Assembly (NCBI RefSeq): GCF_011074955.1
Contig: NZ_WUQJ01000020.1
Coordinates: 189,103 to 253,102 of the forward strand
From: Marinobacter caseinilyticus
Lineage (GTDB): Bacteria > Pseudomonadota > Gammaproteobacteria > Pseudomonadales > Oleiphilaceae
Reading direction: 5' to 3'
DNA: 64,000 nt
In this document: positions 55,140-64,000 of the stretch, in pieces
How the letters are laid out: each line of letters starts with the position of its first letter
Numbering within the stretch: the first letter of the stretch is position 1
Position numbers and translations under genes: made by a program
The notes under the pieces: generated by a model
What the model was told of the DNA's origin: nothing
What the model saw: only the letters and a program-made list of their open reading frames with translations
The model's database searches: none

Positions 55140-55243
55140 CTGGCACCCCCAATGGTGGATGAACTGGTTGAAGTATAGTCTCCTGACCGCAGACATTATA
55201 AACAATCGCTCAAACCCTTTGCTCATCTCATACATACGGATTA

Positions 55244-55255
55244 CCATATATATGG
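55244..55255. promoter_or_regulatory. AT-rich palindrome, candidate ArsR operator
   Basis: CCATATATATGG is a 12-bp perfect palindrome, 25 bp before the arsR start codon, in the AT-rich divergent region between the CDGSH gene and arsR. ArsR/SmtB proteins bind such AT-rich palindromes; that this is the operator is inference. Confidence 0.45.
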
Positions 55256-55280
55256 AATTCATTATTTATGGGCCTGTGTC

Positions 55281-55679
55281 GTGCCGGAACTGACTCCCCT
55301 CTCACCCTCCAAGCTATTCAAAGCGCTCGGCGAGCCTACCCGCCTCGCCACCATGCTGCTGATTGATCAGCAATCCGAGCTGTGTGTCTGTGAGCTAACC
55401 GTGGCCGTTGGCGTGTCCCAGCCTAAAATCAGTCGCCACCTGGCACAGCTCAGGGCCCAGGGATTGCTGCTGGATGAACGCCGGGGGCAGTGGATCTACT
55501 ACCGCTTGCACCCAACCCTGCCAGATTGGTCTCGCCAATTACTTCACATCACCCGGAACGCCAACACCGACTTTCTGCAGCCCATGCTGGTGCGACTTGA
55601 GACCATGACGACGAAACCACCCGACTGCCGCCCGGTCATCGATAACACATCATTCAATCACCCCAGGAGCACTCTGTGA
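55281..55679 (+). CDS. arsR: Arsenic-responsive ArsR-family repressor
   Basis: A 132-residue ArsR/SmtB winged-helix protein with the metal-sensing ELCVCEL motif in the alpha3 helix (two Cys, residues about 35-37) and helix-turn-helix [19 protein letters not shown]. The C-terminal tail adds CRPVIDN. GTG start at 55281. First gene of arsR-gapdh-arsJ; arsenite binding would relieve repression. The stop overlaps the next start. Confidence 0.92.
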   Translation: MPELTPLSPSKLFKALGEPTRLATMLLIDQQSELCVCELTVAVGVSQPKISRHLAQLRAQGLLLDERRGQWIYYRLHPTLPDWSRQLLHITRNANTDFLQPMLVRLETMTTKPPDCRPVIDNTSFNHPRSTL

Positions 55680-56686
55680 GCACCATCAAAGTAGGCATCA
55701 ACGGCTTTGGCCGTATCGGCAGGCTCGCGCTTCGCGCCTCATTCGACTGGCCCGATATCGAATTTGTCGCCATCAACGACCCAGGCGCCGACTCGGACAC
55801 CCTCGCTCACCTGCTGATGTTCGACAGCGTGCATGGCCGCTGGCATCACAACGTCACGGCGGAGGACAATCACCTGGTCATCAATGGTCAACGAATCCCC
55901 GTTTTCGGCCATAAGACCATTCCAGAGACCGACTGGAGTCGGTGCGATGTGGTGATTGAAGCCAGTGGCAAAATGAGGACCGTAGCGCTGCTGCGGGCGT
56001 ATCTTGACCAGCAGGTCAAACGCGTCGTGGTGACCGCACCGGTCAAGGAACCGGACGCGCTCAACATTGTTATGGGCGTCAACGATCACTGGTTCGAACC
56101 GGCCCGGCACCGAATTGTCACTGCCGCCTCGTGCACCACCAATTGTTTGGCCCCCGTGGTGAAAGTCCTGCATGAGAGCCTCGGCATTAAACACGGCTCC
56201 ATCACCACAATTCACAGCCTGACCAACACCCAGACCATCGTCGATGCGCCTCACAAGGACCTGCGTCGGGCTCGGGCCTGCGGCAGTTCACTGATTCCGA
56301 CCTCGACCGGTTCGGCGACCGCCATCATTGAAATTTTCCCCGAGCTCAAGGGCCGGCTCGACGGTCATGCCGTTCGGGTGCCACTGACCAATGCCTCACT
56401 TACCGACTGCGTCTTTGAGGTGGAAACACCCACCGACCGGGACACTGTCAACGCCCTGTTAAAAACCGCCGCCGAAGGCTCACTGAAACACGTGCTCGGC
56501 TACGAAGAGCGCCCCCTGGTGTCCATTGATTACAAAACCGACCCACGCTCGGCCATCATCGATGCCCTTTCAACTCTGGTGGTCAATGGCACTCAGGTGA
56601 AGCTCTATGCCTGGTACGACAATGAATGGGGCTATGCCAACCGTACCGCCGAGTTGGTCCGTAAGGTAGGCACCGCGGCATCATGA
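55676..56686 (+). CDS. ArsJ-associated glyceraldehyde-3-phosphate dehydrogenase
   Basis: A 336-residue GAPDH: NAD loop [15 protein letters not shown], catalytic Cys in [12 protein letters not shown], and [10 protein letters not shown]. In ars operons this enzyme uses arsenate in place of phosphate to make 1-arseno-3-phosphoglycerate, exported by ArsJ. GTG start overlaps arsR (GTGA). Overlaps arsJ by 4 bp. Confidence 0.93.
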   Translation: MSTIKVGINGFGRIGRLALRASFDWPDIEFVAINDPGADSDTLAHLLMFDSVHGRWHHNVTAEDNHLVINGQRIPVFGHKTIPETDWSRCDVVIEASGKMRTVALLRAYLDQQVKRVVVTAPVKEPDALNIVMGVNDHWFEPARHRIVTAASCTTNCLAPVVKVLHESLGIKHGSITTIHSLTNTQTIVDAPHKDLRRARACGSSLIPTSTGSATAIIEIFPELKGRLDGHAVRVPLTNASLTDCVFEVETPTDRDTVNALLKTAAEGSLKHVLGYEERPLVSIDYKTDPRSAIIDALSTLVVNGTQVKLYAWYDNEWGYANRTAELVRKVGTAAS

Positions 56687-57903
56687 CACCCGCCGTTCGG
56701 CAGTATCTGGTCATCACCGGCAACTATTGGGCCTTTACCCTCACCGACGGCGCACTCCGGATGCTGGTGGTGCTGCACTTCCACCAGCTCGGCTATTCCC
56801 CGCTGAGCATTGCGCTGCTGTTTCTGTTTTACGAGTTCTTTGGCGTGGTGACCAATCTCCTGGGCGGTTACATCGGCGCCCGTTGGGGCCTGAACCGCAC
56901 CATGAACCTGGGGCTGTTCCTGCAGATTCTGGCGCTGGCGTTACTGACGGTGCCCGCCGCCATGCTGACCGTGCCCTGGGTAATGGCCGCCCAGGCGTTG
57001 TCCGGCATTGCCAAAGATCTCAATAAGATGAGTGCGAAAAGCGGGATCAAACTGCTGGTGCCGGACCAGCACCAAGGCACCCTGTATCGCTGGGTTGCGC
57101 TCCTCACGGGTTCGAAAAACACCCTCAAAGGCGTCGGTTTTTTCCTCGGGGGCGCCTTGTTGATGGGGCTCGGTTTTACCGGCGCGGTTCTGGCCATGGC
57201 AATTGCGCTCACCCTGGTCTGGTGCGCCAGCCTGATGCTGCTGCGGCAGGAACTGGGACGCAGTAAGGCCAGGCCCAAGTTCACCGACCTGCTGTCCAAA
57301 AGTCGTGCCATCAACGTCTTATCCGCAGCCCGCCTGTTTCTGTTTGGCGCCCGCGATGTCTGGTTTGTGGTGGCGTTGCCGGTGTACTTGCACACCCACT
57401 TTGGCTGGGACTTCTGGCAGGTCGGTGGTTTTATGGCAATCTGGGTTATTGGCTATGGCGTCATCCAGACCCTGGCCCCGACCCTCACGGGGCGCCAACA
57501 TGGCCTCATGCCCGGCGCCCGGGCGGCGGCGGCCTGGGCGGCAACACTGGCGGTGATTCCGGGTATCATTGCAGTGGGTTTGGCCGCGGGGTGGCCGGCC
57601 CAACCCGTGCTGATCGGCGGCTTATTGCTGTTCGGCGGGCTGTTCGCGGTGAATTCATCGCTGCACAGCTACCTGATTGTCAGCTTTGCCCGCGATGACG
57701 GGGTGTCCCTGGACGTCGGATTTTATTATATGTCGAACGCAGCAGGGCGCTTGTTGGGTACGTTGCTGTCCGGTTGGGTGTACCAGGTGTACGGGTTGTC
57801 GGCCTGCCTGTGGATATCCGCCGTTCTGGTGACCCTGGCGGCCGCGCTGGCCATGGGTTTGCCCGATCGGCGGCGCCTCCCGGTGCCTGAGCGCAACCTG
57901 TAA
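56683..57903 (+). CDS. arsJ: Organoarsenical efflux MFS transporter ArsJ
   Basis: A 406-residue major-facilitator protein with about twelve hydrophobic segments. [42 protein letters not shown] and [14 protein letters not shown] are characteristic of ArsJ. It exports 1-arseno-3-phosphoglycerate, giving arsenate resistance with the upstream dehydrogenase. Translationally coupled to it. Confidence 0.93.
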   Translation: MTPAVRQYLVITGNYWAFTLTDGALRMLVVLHFHQLGYSPLSIALLFLFYEFFGVVTNLLGGYIGARWGLNRTMNLGLFLQILALALLTVPAAMLTVPWVMAAQALSGIAKDLNKMSAKSGIKLLVPDQHQGTLYRWVALLTGSKNTLKGVGFFLGGALLMGLGFTGAVLAMAIALTLVWCASLMLLRQELGRSKARPKFTDLLSKSRAINVLSAARLFLFGARDVWFVVALPVYLHTHFGWDFWQVGGFMAIWVIGYGVIQTLAPTLTGRQHGLMPGARAAAAWAATLAVIPGIIAVGLAAGWPAQPVLIGGLLLFGGLFAVNSSLHSYLIVSFARDDGVSLDVGFYYMSNAAGRLLGTLLSGWVYQVYGLSACLWISAVLVTLAAALAMGLPDRRRLPVPERNL

Positions 57904-57918
57904 CGGTAAACTGGCTGT

Positions 57919-59013
57919 TCATTTAACGGGGCCATTAAGGGGCCGCAACACCTCCCGGATTTTCCCGGTGGCCACCAGTTCCATAAACTCATCACCCAGC
58001 CGATCACTCTCGGCGATCGCGCAACGCCACGCCTTTTCGCGACCGGCATCGTCGTTGACATAACGCTCAAAGTCCTTGCGGTCCGGCAGCTTTCGATTCG
58101 GCAGGCTGGCAAGGTATTCTTGTGACGGGGCCACCAGCAATACGTCCTGCAATCCGGTGGCACTGCCCCGGCGCCAGGGCAGCGACTTGTCAAACCAACC
58201 GGGGATGATCCGGTCGGTAAAATGCGGGTAGAGCACCACGCCTGGCTGTTCAAACGGCAGGTCCAGATGGTAATCCAGCAAGCCACCGTCCCGATAGACG
58301 CCCTCCGGAGCCCCGGGAATGTTGCGAACGCCGGCCATCACCAGTGGAATCGATGCCGACGCCAACAGAGCCGGCATCAGATTGTCTGGAGTCAGCGCCA
58401 CATGGTGGCTGGGGAAATCCACCAACTTGGCCACCGGCGCCCGCAGGCGACTGTCGTGCACAATCCCACGCTCCATAAATCGACCCAGGTGGCGCCGACT
58501 GACCATGTTGGCGCTGATGGCGTTCATCAGCCCCAGTGACAGACGGCCTTTGCTGTCGTGCTCCAGCAGGCCCCGGCTGCGCACCACCATGATGTTCAGC
58601 CGGTAATAGGGGTGATTTAGAATGGTCTCTTCGCGGCCCTTGAGCAAAGTGTCGAGAAACAGCACGCTCTTGCGGCTGACTTCGGCGGCACTCACACCCT
58701 TGGCAAAGCGCTGCGTTGTATACAGTTCCGCCAGCTGGGCCAATTGTTCACGCGGATCGCCGGAGGCAACGGCGGCAAACCGCCAACTGCCAATCGACGC
58801 CCCGATCAGCGAGCGTTCCTGGGGCGCGCCCGGCAACCAGTCACCGAATATTGCCTTGTCCAGGCCGGATAACCCGAGTGCCTTCGGCCCACCCGCCGCC
58901 CCCGGAATGACATGAACGTCTTCGGGCCGAAGCCCCTGTTCACGCACGCGCTCAATGGCTCGGCGCCCGGCACGGATGGTCAGTGCCGAAGCTCTGGTGT
59001 GGATCGCGGTCAT
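57919..59013 (-). CDS. Patatin-like phospholipase
   Basis: A 364-residue patatin-fold lipase: oxyanion-type GAAGGPKALG near residue 38, nucleophile Ser in GASIGSW, and catalytic Asp in DGGLLDYH. Ser-Asp dyad enzymes of this type hydrolyse phospholipids or other lipids; no signal peptide. Convergent with arsJ (15 bp apart) and divergent from the TetR gene, which may control it. Confidence 0.88.
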   Translation of the reverse strand: MTAIHTRASALTIRAGRRAIERVREQGLRPEDVHVIPGAAGGPKALGLSGLDKAIFGDWLPGAPQERSLIGASIGSWRFAAVASGDPREQLAQLAELYTTQRFAKGVSAAEVSRKSVLFLDTLLKGREETILNHPYYRLNIMVVRSRGLLEHDSKGRLSLGLMNAISANMVSRRHLGRFMERGIVHDSRLRAPVAKLVDFPSHHVALTPDNLMPALLASASIPLVMAGVRNIPGAPEGVYRDGGLLDYHLDLPFEQPGVVLYPHFTDRIIPGWFDKSLPWRRGSATGLQDVLLVAPSQEYLASLPNRKLPDRKDFERYVNDDAGREKAWRCAIAESDRLGDEFMELVATGKIREVLRPLNGPVK

Positions 59014-59161
59014 AACATTGCCCTGCAGAATTTCCCGAATAGTAGCGAAACTCCCACCGTTCGGCCAATGGTCTCACCCGCTCTGTACCGGACCCGCACC
59101 ACACGGCCCTAATCAATCCATGGTTAATGTATACTGCGAAAAACAGCGTCTGAGCCAGTTT

Positions 59162-59806
59162 ATGCCCCACATCAGTCACGGTGAGTCCACCCGCCAGAAA
59201 ATTCTGTTAACGGCGCTTGAGTTGTACGCTCAGAAAGGCCTCGAAGGGGTGTCTTTGCGCACCATCAGCGCCGAGTCCGGTACTCGGAATTCGGCAGCGG
59301 CACACTACCATTTCGGTAACCGTCTGGGCGTCATCGAGGCCGTCCTCACAATGATCACCGATCACCTCCGCCCCCAATTTGAGGCCGGCATTGTGGCGGT
59401 TGAAGCGTCACCGTCGCCCACGCTGCGTGAGGTCGTTCGTGCCACCCTGTTGCCTTATTTGTCGCTGCTCTCGGACCACAACGACTGGGGGCCGTCGGCA
59501 CTGCGTTTTATGGCGCACCTGCACGCCGACAACACGCGCGACATCATGCGCCTGCTGAACCGGCATTTTCGTCTCGAAATTGAACGAATCGAAGCCCAGT
59601 TGCACCGTGTGTTACCGGAGATTCCCCGCAATTCACTGCGCGTCCGGTTGGCGTTCACCTTTGTAAACCTGATTCACGGGGCCGCCGAAATCGATTTGTT
59701 GGCGAATACGCCTTTCGGCAATATCCGGCCCGACGATGCCACCTTGTTCAATCACTTTGTCGACTATGTCGAGGGTGGCCTGGCCTTTCGCTCCCGCCGT
59801 TCCTAA
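59162..59806 (+). CDS. TetR/AcrR-family regulator
   Basis: A 214-residue repressor from the ATG at 59162: N-terminal helix-turn-helix GESTRQKILLTALELYAQKG, GVSLRTISAESGTRNSAAAHYHFGNRLGVIEAVL. A longer start at 59120 is possible, but TATACT at 59130-59135 looks like its -10 element. The ligand domain is helical and without recognisable features. Divergent from the patatin-like gene. Confidence 0.85.
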   Translation: MPHISHGESTRQKILLTALELYAQKGLEGVSLRTISAESGTRNSAAAHYHFGNRLGVIEAVLTMITDHLRPQFEAGIVAVEASPSPTLREVVRATLLPYLSLLSDHNDWGPSALRFMAHLHADNTRDIMRLLNRHFRLEIERIEAQLHRVLPEIPRNSLRVRLAFTFVNLIHGAAEIDLLANTPFGNIRPDDATLFNHFVDYVEGGLAFRSRRS

Positions 59807-60017
59807 CTTTCGCTTCCCTCCCCATAAACGCGTGCTAGACTCTGAATGTGCCAGGTCTGGGCAGTGCGGCGTAAGCTGCTGGCCCGGGTGACAAGGCCAA
59901 GGCCTGCTTTTGTCGGGCAACCGTCGCACTGAGTGTGTGACGCTTATCTCGATGTTGACACAGGATGTTTCAGCAGCTTGCCCAGGTGCCGGGGCTCCGG
60001 CCCGGTAGGAGAGTTTA

Positions 60018-61079
60018 GTGACCAAGTGGACCGCCACAAGCATGAAGGCAAGCAACCCGACGTTGGTTGTCCTGGGCTACCGCCGACAAATTGTCTACCA
60101 CCTTCATTTCTGGGCCCTGGTCGCGGCCGCGCCCCTGATTCTGGTGCAGTGGAGCCTGGACCACAAATTGCTGGCAGCCTTGCTTGCCCTGTTCTGCGTC
60201 AATGCCGTGGCGGTGATGGCCTGCCTGCGCTGGCGCCAGAAGTACCTGTTCGAAGGCCGTTTTTTTGCCATCCTGGCGGCGTTGTGCGCTGTCTACTCCA
60301 CCGCGATTAACGGTTATCCCGGGTTGTACTGGTCCTACCCGGTCATTGCGTCCATTTTTTTTCTGCTGTCACTGCGAGAAGCCTGCATCAGTAACATTCT
60401 GTTCATTGGTGCCATGGCGATGGTGTCGTTTGGCCAGTTCCCCGAACCCGACTTCTGGCGCATCGTGTTTTCGCTGGCACTCACCTGTATCTTCGTGCTG
60501 GTCTTTGCCTGGCTGGTTGGGCGCCTGCAAACCGAGCTGACTCGTCTCGCCACCACAGATCCACTGACGGGCTGTCTCAATCGTTCGCAGCTCGCCGATA
60601 TACTGAACAGCCAGATCCAGCTGCGCGAGCGCTATGAACGCGTCTCCAGCCTGATCCTGATTGACCTCGATCACTTCAAGGCGGTCAACGACCGCTGGGG
60701 CCATGTCGCGGGTGACAATGTACTGCAAGAAGCGGCCAATCGATTGCGACGGCGTTTACGGGACAGCGATCAACTGTTTCGGATTGGCGGTGAGGAGTTT
60801 ATGTTGGTGCTGCCGGAGACTCGGCAGAAAGATGCCGAAACACTGGCCCATCAACTCTTGACGACCATCAGTGCCGGACCCTTTCTGGAGGACATCCAGC
60901 TCACGGCCAGCGCGGGGGTAACGGAAGTGATTAAGGGCGAAACCTGGTCAACCTGGCTCAATCGTGCGGACCAGGCCCTGTATTCGGCGAAATCGAAAGG
61001 CCGAAACCGAACCGTAACGCTGAGGGGGTCGATGGATTCCGACGCGCCGGGTCCTGAGAATGCGACCAATCTGTCCTAG
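60018..61079 (+). CDS. Membrane diguanylate cyclase (GGDEF domain)
   Basis: A 353-residue protein with five or six membrane segments (residues about 35-175) and a GGDEF domain (about 185-340): TDPLTGCLNRSQL, DLDHFKAVNDRWGHVAGD and the active-site GGEEF at about 256. It makes cyclic di-GMP. GTG start at 60018 after TAGGAGAG. No EAL domain. Single gene, convergent with the alpha/beta hydrolase. Confidence 0.92.
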   Translation: MTKWTATSMKASNPTLVVLGYRRQIVYHLHFWALVAAAPLILVQWSLDHKLLAALLALFCVNAVAVMACLRWRQKYLFEGRFFAILAALCAVYSTAINGYPGLYWSYPVIASIFFLLSLREACISNILFIGAMAMVSFGQFPEPDFWRIVFSLALTCIFVLVFAWLVGRLQTELTRLATTDPLTGCLNRSQLADILNSQIQLRERYERVSSLILIDLDHFKAVNDRWGHVAGDNVLQEAANRLRRRLRDSDQLFRIGGEEFMLVLPETRQKDAETLAHQLLTTISAGPFLEDIQLTASAGVTEVIKGETWSTWLNRADQALYSAKSKGRNRTVTLRGSMDSDAPGPENATNLS

Positions 61080-61999
61080 CGATCTGCAGCCTGGGTCTTG
61101 TGAAAATCCCGAAAGGCTCGATAGACCTCGTCAGGACTTTCGTAATGTGGGTAGTGTCCGACGCCCCGCAGGCTGACGACGTCGGGCTGCGCTATCAATT
61201 CGCGATACCGCATGGCCATTCCGGCCCCGGATACCGGGTCCGCCGTTCCGGATATCAGCCGCATGGGTTGTCGTGCGGCCTGCAGCGCACCGACCCAACG
61301 GTGGCGGTGACACCGGCGCTCTTCCATATACCGAATCAGGCGATGCAGAATGCCGCGACCGTTATTGTAGGTCAGCAATTGCCAAAAATTATCCAACTCC
61401 CCGCGACTGGGCTGGCGATGGGGGGCGAACAGGTGACTGAAGTTGTAATCGAATATCCGGCGGGTCAGCCCACGGCTGACAAGCCCCCCCATTGGGCTGC
61501 TTAATAGGGTCTGAATCAGCAACGGACGATGGACTTCCGGAAATAATGCACCATTCAAAAAGCAGACGCTGGCAATGGCGAAGCCCAGCCCGCCCTCTTG
61601 CTCCCGGGCGAGTAATTCCTGCGCCACGCTGCAGCCGTAATCGTGGGCCAGCAAGTGCACACTTTTCAGCCCAAGCCCCTCAATCCAGCCCTGCTGCAAG
61701 TCCGCTTGGTCGTCAATGCTGTAGTCGTAGTCGATGGGTTTATCGGAGAATCCAAAACCCAACATGTCGACGGCCAAGACTTTATAATGCTGTGTCAGCA
61801 ATGGCCAGACCCGATTCCAGTCCCAGCTGGCGGTCGGAAACCCGTGCAACAACACCAGCGGTTCACCCTGACCCGCCATGCGACTGAAAATGGCGTGCTC
61901 ACCGTAGCTGAACCATTTGCCGCCCTGCTGCCATTGATCCGGTGTCACGGAAGCACCGGTTAGGGAGGCATCCGCGCCGTTGGGTGTTACCTGTTCCAT
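61076..61999 (-). CDS. Alpha/beta hydrolase, epoxide hydrolase/haloalkane dehalogenase type
   Basis: A 307-residue alpha/beta hydrolase. HGFPTASWDWNRVWPLL carries the oxyanion HG-x-P, the nucleophile is Asp in LLAHDYGCS (HDYG rather than G-x-S-x-G), and catalytic His in GVGHYPHYE. An Asp nucleophile points to epoxide hydrolase or haloalkane dehalogenase activity. The ATG at 61999 (ribosome site AAAGGA) is preferred over the frame start at 62158. Confidence 0.88.
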   Translation of the reverse strand: MEQVTPNGADASLTGASVTPDQWQQGGKWFSYGEHAIFSRMAGQGEPLVLLHGFPTASWDWNRVWPLLTQHYKVLAVDMLGFGFSDKPIDYDYSIDDQADLQQGWIEGLGLKSVHLLAHDYGCSVAQELLAREQEGGLGFAIASVCFLNGALFPEVHRPLLIQTLLSSPMGGLVSRGLTRRIFDYNFSHLFAPHRQPSRGELDNFWQLLTYNNGRGILHRLIRYMEERRCHRHRWVGALQAARQPMRLISGTADPVSGAGMAMRYRELIAQPDVVSLRGVGHYPHYESPDEVYRAFRDFHKTQAADR

Positions 62000-62205
62000 A
62001 GGTATCCTTTGCCATCTGCCAAAGCGTGAAACTGTAAAACAAAGCAACCGGGTACGCCAGTGCTCCGGTTGCCCGATCGTGCTGACCACCATCGCCATTG
62101 GTCCTTTTGCTGCTTTGGCACGTAACAGAACCAGAGTGTGTCGCGCGACATTACCCAATTCATTATCATGAGCTGCTCAAACACTTTTGCACAACGGAAA
62201 ACACC

Positions 62206-62772
62206 ATGACCAATAAACTGAATGACCTGACGGATCACTACCGGGGAATCATCTCCGGACTGGGCGAGGATGCCACCCGCGAAGGGCTGCAGGACACCCC
62301 CAAGAGAGCTGCCAAGGCCATGCAGTTTTTAACCAAGGGTTATCAGCAGAACCTCACTGAACTGGTCAACGGCGCCGTTTTTGAATCGTCCATGGATGAA
62401 ATGGTGGTGATTCAGGACATCGAACTCTACAGCATGTGCGAGCACCACCTTTTGCCCTTCATCGGCAAGTGCCACATAGCCTACATCCCACAAGGCCGGG
62501 TGCTTGGACTGTCCAAATTCGCCCGGATTGTTGATATGTATGCCCGTCGCTTCCAGATTCAGGAAAATCTGACCCGACAGATTGCCGATGCCATTGAAAG
62601 TGTCACCAATGCCAAAGGCGTTGCGGTGGTTATTGAAGCAAAACACATGTGCATGATGATGCGCGGTGTCGAAAAGCAAAATTCCCTGATGAAAACGTCG
62701 ATGATGCTGGGCTCCTTCCGACAATCCCAAGCCACTCGCGCTGAATTCTTAAACCTGATTCAGAAACGCTAG
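62206..62772 (+). CDS. folE: GTP cyclohydrolase I
   Basis: A 188-residue FolE: zinc ligands in MCEHHLLPF and CMMMRG, with [21 protein letters not shown] and [16 protein letters not shown]. It converts GTP to dihydroneopterin triphosphate. The ATG at 62206 gives the usual length; the frame upstream to 62098 is extra. First gene of folE-folX. Confidence 0.95.
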   Translation: MTNKLNDLTDHYRGIISGLGEDATREGLQDTPKRAAKAMQFLTKGYQQNLTELVNGAVFESSMDEMVVIQDIELYSMCEHHLLPFIGKCHIAYIPQGRVLGLSKFARIVDMYARRFQIQENLTRQIADAIESVTNAKGVAVVIEAKHMCMMMRGVEKQNSLMKTSMMLGSFRQSQATRAEFLNLIQKR

Positions 62773-62782
62773 GAGCGTCGCC

Positions 62783-63169
62783 ATGACCACATCGGAGCTC
62801 AGCCACCAGGCCACTGTTCGCATCAAGGACTTGCTGCTCAGAACCTACATCGGCATCAAAGAAGAGGAAATTAATAATCAGCAGGATGTGCTCATCAACG
62901 TATGCCTGACGTACGATGCCACCGCCGCAATCGACAACAATGAAATTGAATCGGCGTTGAACTACCGGACCATCACCAAACAGATCATTCGTCATATCGA
63001 TGGCAACCGATTTGCCTTGCTTGAGCGCATGACCCACGAAGTACTGGGTATCGTGATGGAGCACGGCGCGGTCGAATGGGCGAGAGTGGAAATAGATAAG
63101 CCCCACGCGTTACGCTACGCTGAGTCGGTTTCGGTAACGCTCGAAGCGCGTCGGAACCATCCCCAGTAA
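62783..63169 (+). CDS. folX: Dihydroneopterin triphosphate 2'-epimerase
   Basis: A 128-residue FolB/FolX-fold protein: [31 protein letters not shown], and [14 protein letters not shown]. FolX converts dihydroneopterin triphosphate to the monapterin form, used with FolE. FolB is the alternative; the folE neighbour supports FolX. Starts 10 bp after folE. Confidence 0.9.
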   Translation: MTTSELSHQATVRIKDLLLRTYIGIKEEEINNQQDVLINVCLTYDATAAIDNNEIESALNYRTITKQIIRHIDGNRFALLERMTHEVLGIVMEHGAVEWARVEIDKPHALRYAESVSVTLEARRNHPQ

Positions 63170-63187
63170 ACAGCAAGGCCAACTACC

Positions 63188-63628
63188 ATGCCAGCGAGCA
63201 ACCCGGAGACGTTGCGTCATATCCTGACCGCGGTTCGCACCATTGCTATGGTGGGTGCCAGTGAAAAACTTCACCGCGCAAGCCATCAGGTCATGGCCTA
63301 TCTCCAGGGGCGCGGTTATCGGGTGATACCGGTGAATCCAAGACTGGCGGGGCAAACCTTGCTGGGCGAAACCGTTTACCCCAACCTTCAATCGATCCCC
63401 GAGCGTGTGGATATGGCCGACCTGTTCCTGGCCTCCGATCACACCGGCCCTGTCATGGAGGCTGCCATCGCCCTTAAAATTCCGATCCTCTGGCTACAAA
63501 TTGGCGTCATCAACGAAGAGGCAGCCCACCAGGCTGAAGCTGAAGGCCTGACCGTGGTTATGGACCGTTGCCCCAAGCAGGAAATCCCCCGTCTCGGAGT
63601 CCCTCTGGTGACCCGCGCCGCCTCCTGA
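63188..63628 (+). CDS. CoA-binding domain protein (YccU-like)
   Basis: A 146-residue Rossmann-fold protein: TIAMVGASEKLHRASHQVMAYLQGRGYRVIPVNP is the CoA-binding domain seen in succinyl-CoA synthetase alpha subunits, and ILWLQIGVINEEA and MDRCPKQE complete the family. Function unknown in small members. 18 bp after folX, so probably same operon. Confidence 0.9.
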   Translation: MPASNPETLRHILTAVRTIAMVGASEKLHRASHQVMAYLQGRGYRVIPVNPRLAGQTLLGETVYPNLQSIPERVDMADLFLASDHTGPVMEAAIALKIPILWLQIGVINEEAAHQAEAEGLTVVMDRCPKQEIPRLGVPLVTRAAS

Positions 63629-63906
63629 GGGCACGGCACTTCCAACCGCAGGGGCCTGGCAAGGGTCTCTTTTAGGCCAGCAGACACCAAAGCCCGCTCT
63701 CAGCCCTCCCCGACTGTGACCGTTGGTGTCATCACCCCGTCATCATTGTCACGATACTTTACACATACAGCCGGCCTCATTTGAGACGTTGCTGTAGCGT
63801 CCGCTTGCAAGCTGTTTGATTGGGGACCCTTTTGCCAAAACGGAACTGAAATTGCGGCGTAATGACCGTTACGGAGCTAAACCCCCTAGCCGGGTGGAGG
63901 TACGTC
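63629..63906. other. Noncoding stretch before the small peptide
   Basis: About 278 bp with no other gene visible on either strand. It probably holds the promoter of the transcript starting with the 30-codon ORF. Confidence 0.3.
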
Positions 63907-63999
63907 ATGAGTGAACAAGTCCTGTCTTTCGCGAAAATATGCCTGGTGGTGGCCGTATTCTGTGTCGTGTCGTCCTGGACCGGAACGCTCGCTTTCTAA
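63907..63999 (+). CDS. Predicted 30-residue membrane peptide
   Basis: An ATG at 63907 with a strong ribosome site (GGAGG at about 63896-63900) opens a 30-codon frame that ends TAA at 63999. The product has one hydrophobic segment (ICLVVAVFCVVSSW, residues 11-24), with polar N-terminus; a single membrane helix. It could be a small membrane subunit or leader peptide of a gene beyond the window. I do not recognise a family. Confidence 0.5.
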   Translation: MSEQVLSFAKICLVVAVFCVVSSWTGTLAF

Positions 64000-64000
64000 A

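Noticed and set aside
59807..60017. Possible cyclic di-GMP riboswitch ahead of the diguanylate cyclase gene.
   Set aside because: The region is GC-rich and could fold, but I could not match the conserved core of GEMM-I or GEMM-II elements.

Overview
The window comes from the chromosome of a gammaproteobacterium, most likely a marine or halotolerant member of the Pseudomonadales/Oceanospirillales side of the class. The evidence is gene order. The block pyrC'-pyrB-pyrR-ruvX-yqgE(algH)-tonB-gshB followed by pilGHIJK-chpABC is the arrangement I know from Pseudomonas and relatives, and yrfG-hslR-hslO-pckA and ftsY-ftsE-ftsX-rpoH are standard gammaproteobacterial blocks. DUF3422, a TRAP system with a TatT subunit and an acyl-CoA-binding protein are common in marine gammaproteobacteria. 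Most of the window looks like ordinary high-GC core chromosome. Only the first ~1.3 kb is clearly AT-rich. I saw no rRNA, tRNA, CRISPR array or intact insertion sequence.

Layout. 1-2.6 kb: an accessory edge holding the 5' part of an AT-rich Rad50/SbcC-like zinc-hook ATPase (runs off the left end), a textbook LexA box with no recognisable damage-response gene beside it, and a secreted protein of unknown role. 2.6-9.4 kb: an LVIVD-repeat/PA-domain exported protein, DUF3422, a DUF4442 hotdog protein, an acyl-CoA-binding protein, a lone integrase-type SAM-like domain, an exported unknown and greB behind a leader terminator. 9.4-18.2 kb: a two-component system, hyi-glxR (glyoxylate/tartronate semialdehyde pathway), rpoH, ftsX-ftsE-ftsY and rsmD. 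18.2-25.2 kb: fatty-acid desaturase, mutM, yrfG-hslR-hslO and pckA, ending in a 15-bp tandem repeat and a bidirectional terminator.

25.2-36.1 kb: an unusual TRAP-type transporter (fused DctQM permease, TatT lipoprotein, separate binding protein) with an HU gene inside it, then pyrimidine synthesis (catalytically degenerate pyrC', pyrB, pyrR), ruvX, yqgE, tonB and gshB. 36.5-50.4 kb: a complete Pil-Chp chemosensory pathway for type IV pilus control, dominated by a ~2640-residue ChpA with eight HPt-like repeats, one of them carrying Gln in place of the phospho-accepting His. 50.5-53.4 kb: zur-znuC-znuB behind a Zur box, followed by a TonB gene; znuA is not in the window. 53.7-57.9 kb: a membrane PAS protein with no output domain, a double CDGSH iron-sulfur protein, and the arsR-gapdh-arsJ arsenate-extrusion operon. 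57.9-64 kb: a patatin-like lipase, TetR regulator, diguanylate cyclase, an epoxide-hydrolase-type alpha/beta hydrolase, folE-folX, a CoA-binding protein and a 30-residue membrane peptide.

The best places for a second look are the left edge (zinc-hook ATPase plus orphan SOS box), the lone integrase SAM-like domain with a palindrome inside its putative promoter, the TatT-type TRAP locus with HU inside it, the greB leader terminator, and the modified ChpA/ChpB signalling residues. No single locus is convincingly a new system on sequence alone.
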